Part shown: positions 61,010 through 64,000 of the stretch, piece after piece
Position numbering within the stretch: position 1 is the first letter of the stretch
Layout of the letters: the number at the start of each line of letters is the position of its first letter
Origin: Chlamydoabsidia padenii
Lineage: Eukaryota > Mucoromycota > Mucoromycetes > Mucorales > Cunninghamellaceae
Assembly: GCA_025330725.1 (NCBI GenBank)
Contig: JAIWND010000020.1
Span: forward strand, 372,001 to 436,000
Direction of reading: 5' to 3'
DNA: 64,000 nucleotides
Position numbers and translations under genes: made by a program
The notes under the pieces: generated by a model
Told to the model about the DNA's origin: nothing
What the model saw: the letters and a program-made list of their open reading frames with translations, nothing else
Databases searched by the model: none

Positions 61010-61020
61010 TTGACATCCCG
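61010..61020 (+). promoter_or_regulatory. TTGACATCCCG element, proteasome gene promoter
   Basis: Two mismatches to TTCAAATCCCG, 108 bp before the PSMA4 ATG. No clear PACE-type proteasome element was seen in this promoter. Confidence 0.35.
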
Positions 61021-61127
61021 CCAACCAGCAATCATCGAGCTAGATACGTAAGCTTTCAAAAATATTTTTTTGGAAAGGCGCGCGTCTTTTACTCTTTCTT
61101 CTTCTCCTACTTTACTCCATCCCAACA

Positions 61128-62155
61128 ATGTCTCGAAGATACGATTCCCGAACCACGATTTTCTCACCTGAAGGTATAAAGAGAAAAAAAAAAAAAAAGA
61201 AAAAAAAAAGGATGGAACTGGACCTACACGATTAACTGTTTTGTTTGTTGATGGTATCAAGTACATGGGTCTTTCTCCCCCTTTTTTATATCATATCATT
61301 AACCACTTGTATTATCTTTTTTTATTATTAGGTCGTCTTTATCAAGTCGAATATGCCATGGAAGCCATCTCTCAAGCTGGTATTGCTCTTGGTATTCTGG
61401 CTAGTGATGGTATTGTGATTGCTGCTGAAAAGAAGGTGACCTCGAAATTACTTGAACAAACTGCCTCTTCTGAAAAGATCTACAAATTGAACGAGTAAGT
61501 CCCAACACCCAAATATAAAAGTATACTAACTTACACTTCTTTTATAAACTAGTAATATGATTTGTGGTGTAGCTGGTATTACCGCGGACGCCAATATTTT
61601 GATCAATTGGACACGAGCCAGCGCACAGAAATACTTGTTTGCCTATAATGAAGATATACCAGTGGAACAACTTGTACAACAACTTTGCGATTTGAAACAA
61701 GGATATACACAATATGGTGGGTTACGTCCTTTTGGTGTATCATTTATCTTTGCTGGTTACGACGAACACTTTGGATTCCAACTGTATCATTCCGACCCTT
61801 CTGGAAACTATGGTGGCTGGAAGGCAACTTGTATTGGTGCTAATAATGCAAGTGCTCAAAGTATTCTGAAACAAGATTACAAGGAAACAATGAATCTCGA
61901 AGAAGCAAAGGCTCTGGCCATCAAGGTACTCAGTAAAACCATGGATAGCACAACACTCACTAGTGAAAAATGTAAGTATAAGGGAAAGGGTAAGAGGGGA
62001 AATACTAACTGATTGGGGTTTGATTAATAGTGGAATTCGCTACCATCCAACTTAAGAATCAAAAGGTGCAATATGATCTCTTCAAACCTGCTGAAATTGA
62101 TGCATTATTGAAGGAACAAAATGTAGGTGCCGAAGCTGTCGATCAACAACAGTAG
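61128..62155 (+). CDS. PRE9: 20S proteasome subunit alpha3 (PSMA4 / Pre9)
   Basis: Alpha-ring subunit of the 20S core. Starts [16 protein letters not shown] and, after intron 1 (about 61176-61331), continues [16 protein letters not shown], the proteasome alpha N-terminal signature; [15 protein letters not shown] is characteristic of PSMA4. Then [54 protein letters not shown] and a lysine/acid-rich C-terminus. About 255 residues on four exons (others about 61494-61553 and 61973-62030). Intron 1 contains interrupted A runs. Stop at 62153. Confidence 0.97.
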
Positions 62156-62442
62156 GAATAGTCATTTAGTATATTTCCTTTTTATTTTTTTTGGGTGACA
62201 TGTCAAATAAACACAAAAGACCTATTATGATACATATTAATTAAACAAAGACTTTATTTGGATGATGGTATTTGATAGATATGGATGTATTAATGTAGTA
62301 GGGTATGTCATACTGCCGTCTACAAGAAGAATGCCTGTGTGGGATAGAAGTCCTATTTGGGTTGGTGAGGTGGGGGGGGGAGGAACGACAGTAACAAGAG
62401 GTGGTACGGACTAACAATAACAACAACAACGACAACAACAAC

Positions 62443-62473
<31 letters not shown>

Positions 62474-62492
62474 AGGGGTAAAAAACTATATA
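62156..62492. other. Convergent 3' spacer
   Basis: No gene. Contains a poly-G stretch and (AAC)n/A(27) run at 62444-62470. Confidence 0.6.
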
Positions 62493-63548
62493 CTAAGACG
62501 TGCTAATGTGGTGGACCTTGATAAGATGCGCCTATAAAGAGATAAGAAGAAGGGTGAGCTTTTTATTTTATTTTTTTTAAAAAAAAAACGATCCTTTTTA
62601 TTCATACCTTTAGATTACCCCGTTGAGTAAAACCACGATGACAGTCTGGATAATCACATACATACGGTTTGACAGGCCAATGGATCTTTTCATGTGTCTT
62701 CAAGTTCCCCAATTGAGCAAAGTTTTTACCACATCCATCAAAAGTGCACTATCATGCAATATATTAGTTCATCTAGGTATAACCCCCCTTTGTCCTTCAT
62801 CACTTTTACCTGATAGGGACGTTCACCAGTATGTTTCCTTACATGAGTCTAAAAAAAACGACTTTTTATAATTATGCTCCAAATCATATTCTTTTGTGGG
62901 ACTTACCTTAAGATTACCATATTGTTTGAATGCTTTTCCACAGCCTAGATGATCACATACCTATAATAACCGAGATCATTAGAATCCCCTACACCAACCA
63001 ATATCCTATTATTTATTTACTTACATAAGGTCTACTTTCTGATGATTGTTGATTTCCTTCTGTGGGTCGACGTTCGCCGCCATGTTCCGTACTACAAAGA
63101 AGTGTTAGTTATCCAATAATTCATGCAAGGATGATATTACCTAGCGTGGATTCGATACCCTTCTATATCCGTGAATTGTTTATTACAACCAGTTTCAGGA
63201 CATTGGATTGTTTTCAAAGGCGAATCTTGTGGTACGGCTGCTATAGGTGGATAAGATGCATAGGTCGGTATGTGTGACGATTGTGCTAACTGTGTAGGTG
63301 ATAACATGGTTGGATGATGATGATGAGGTTGGTGTTGTGGCTGGATAATAGCAGATGGATGAGGTGGAAGAATGTGAGTACGATGTTGAGGAGCGAGAAT
63401 ACTATTTACTGTTGGTAACGTAGCCGACGAAGGATACGTACCACCTTGTTGTTGTTGGGCAAGGTGACGATACTGTTGTGGATTATGTTGTTGCTGGTGG
63501 TGATGGTGTTGTTGTTGGTGGTGATGCTGTTGCTGGTGCTGTTGGTGC

Positions 63549-63591
<43 letters not shown>

Positions 63592-63700
63592 GCTGCTGGA
63601 TTTGTAATTGTTGTTGTTCAGAAGGAGACATTGGGTAAGATGGTAATGGAGAACCGAATAAACGATGATTGATACCAGGACGTGTTTCTTGGTGCTGCAT
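62493..63700 (-). CDS. C2H2 zinc-finger transcription factor, Azf1-like
   Basis: Starts [18 protein letters not shown]; an in-frame TTG upstream is not a start. The N-terminal half is a glutamine-rich activation-type region (polyQ of about 15-20, then Gln/His mixtures and Pro/Ser stretches). Five exons then encode four C2H2 fingers: an atypical first ([10 protein letters not shown]), then [40 protein letters not shown] and [20 protein letters not shown], with linkers HTGERPY and HWPVKPY. The tandem GNLKTH fingers resemble yeast Azf1, a regulator of growth-phase and cell-wall genes, though function in this fungus is unknown. Ends KVHHISTS. Confidence 0.9.
63549..63600 (-). repeat. Gln-coding (CAA)n/(CAG)n microsatellite
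   Basis: GTT/GCT triplets on the plus strand, polyQ in the C2H2 factor. Confidence 0.95.
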
Positions 63701-64000
63701 AATCTCTCTCTTTTTTTTTTTTGTATCCAATACAAAACGTGTATGTGTGCTAAAATAAAAAGGGAAGAAAAAAAAAAAAAAAAAAGAGATAGAGGAAGAA
63801 ACGGAGAAAGAAAAAAAGAAAAAATCTCGCGAGGTCCCTTTTTTATCGGTGACTGAGAAATTTTCCCCTCACATGGACCTGCAACGAAAGGACGAGTCCA
63901 GTTGCCCACCTATAGGTATACCCTTTTTATTATTCATACATTATTTAACATACAGTGAAATAAAAGTCAAGATCATGTTCTATTGGCTTATCGGGGGTTA
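63701..64000 (-). other. 5' flank of the C2H2 gene, right window edge
   Basis: Purine-rich leader and promoter side of the zinc-finger gene. No gene and no clear copy of the TTCAAATCCCG element. Confidence 0.5.

Overview
This is a eukaryotic window, and almost certainly from a Mucoromycota (Mucorales-type) fungus. The genes are intron-dense, with short introns of about 50-100 bp that mostly run GTAAGT to YAG. The intergenic DNA is AT-rich with many homopolymers. The set mixes fungal housekeeping genes (class V myosin with a dilute domain, CUL1-type cullin, ALG13, Alr-type CorA, mitochondrial mL40) with proteins I cannot place outside this lineage. I infer the lineage from style and protein resemblance; genus is not determinable here, and Absidia/Cunninghamella-like is only a guess.

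Layout. 1-1.94 kb: decayed LINE (CCHC ORF1 and endonuclease part of ORF2, minus strand, cut by the window edge). 2.1-7.9 kb: two tandem ten-exon cytochrome P450 genes (minus) from a duplication of period about 3.43 kb. 8.3-10.1 kb: convergent riboflavin-pathway pair, RIB3 (+) and FMN1 (-). 10.9-13.0 kb: divergent C2-domain protein and SFT2. 13.4-15.6 kb: B-type cyclin. 15.99 kb: tRNA-Ile(AAU), then 2 kb of relic repeats. 18.2-20.4 kb: Baeyer-Villiger-type flavin monooxygenase. 20.5-22.1 kb: rhomboid/UBA ER protein. 22.6-25.0 kb: orphan two-exon gene. 25-27.8 kb: decayed sequence and a nearly exact 164 bp duplication. 27.85-30.3 kb: multi-exon orphan of an apparently lineage-specific family. 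30.3-33.6 kb: relics and two small candidate genes. 33.6-35.8 kb: subtilase with an unusual insertion. 36.2-39.6 kb: cullin. 39.8-45.9 kb: myosin V. 46.2-47.6 kb: cyclin K/T-like. 48.1-49.2 kb: pathogen-related NTF2-fold protein. 49.4-51.7 kb: membrane-anchored Ser/Thr-rich protein. 53.7-55.4 kb: two-TM protein and mL40. 55.7-56.3 kb: ALG13. 57.1 kb: tRNA-Gly(GCC). 57.4-58.3 kb: FYVE protein. 59.2-60.9 kb: CorA transporter. 61.1-62.2 kb: proteasome alpha3 (PSMA4/Pre9). 62.5-63.7 kb: Azf1-like C2H2 factor.

How the genes relate. Apart from the RIB3/FMN1 pair (riboflavin to FMN, which could also feed the flavin monooxygenase 8 kb away), the tandem P450s and the two cyclins, this is ordinary mixed gene content. 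There is no obvious biosynthetic cluster and no CRISPR, phage or bacterial feature.

The most interesting signal is not a gene. An 11-bp element, TTCAAATCCCG (reverse CGGGATTTGAA), occurs exactly eight times by eye in 64 kb, where well under one is expected by chance. Close variants (TTCAAATGCCG, TTCAAGTCCCG, TTCACATCCCG, TTTAAATCCCG) sit about 25-120 bp upstream of the ATG of about a dozen unrelated genes on both strands. It looks like a core promoter element, and its core matches the tRNA B-box consensus TTCRANTCC.
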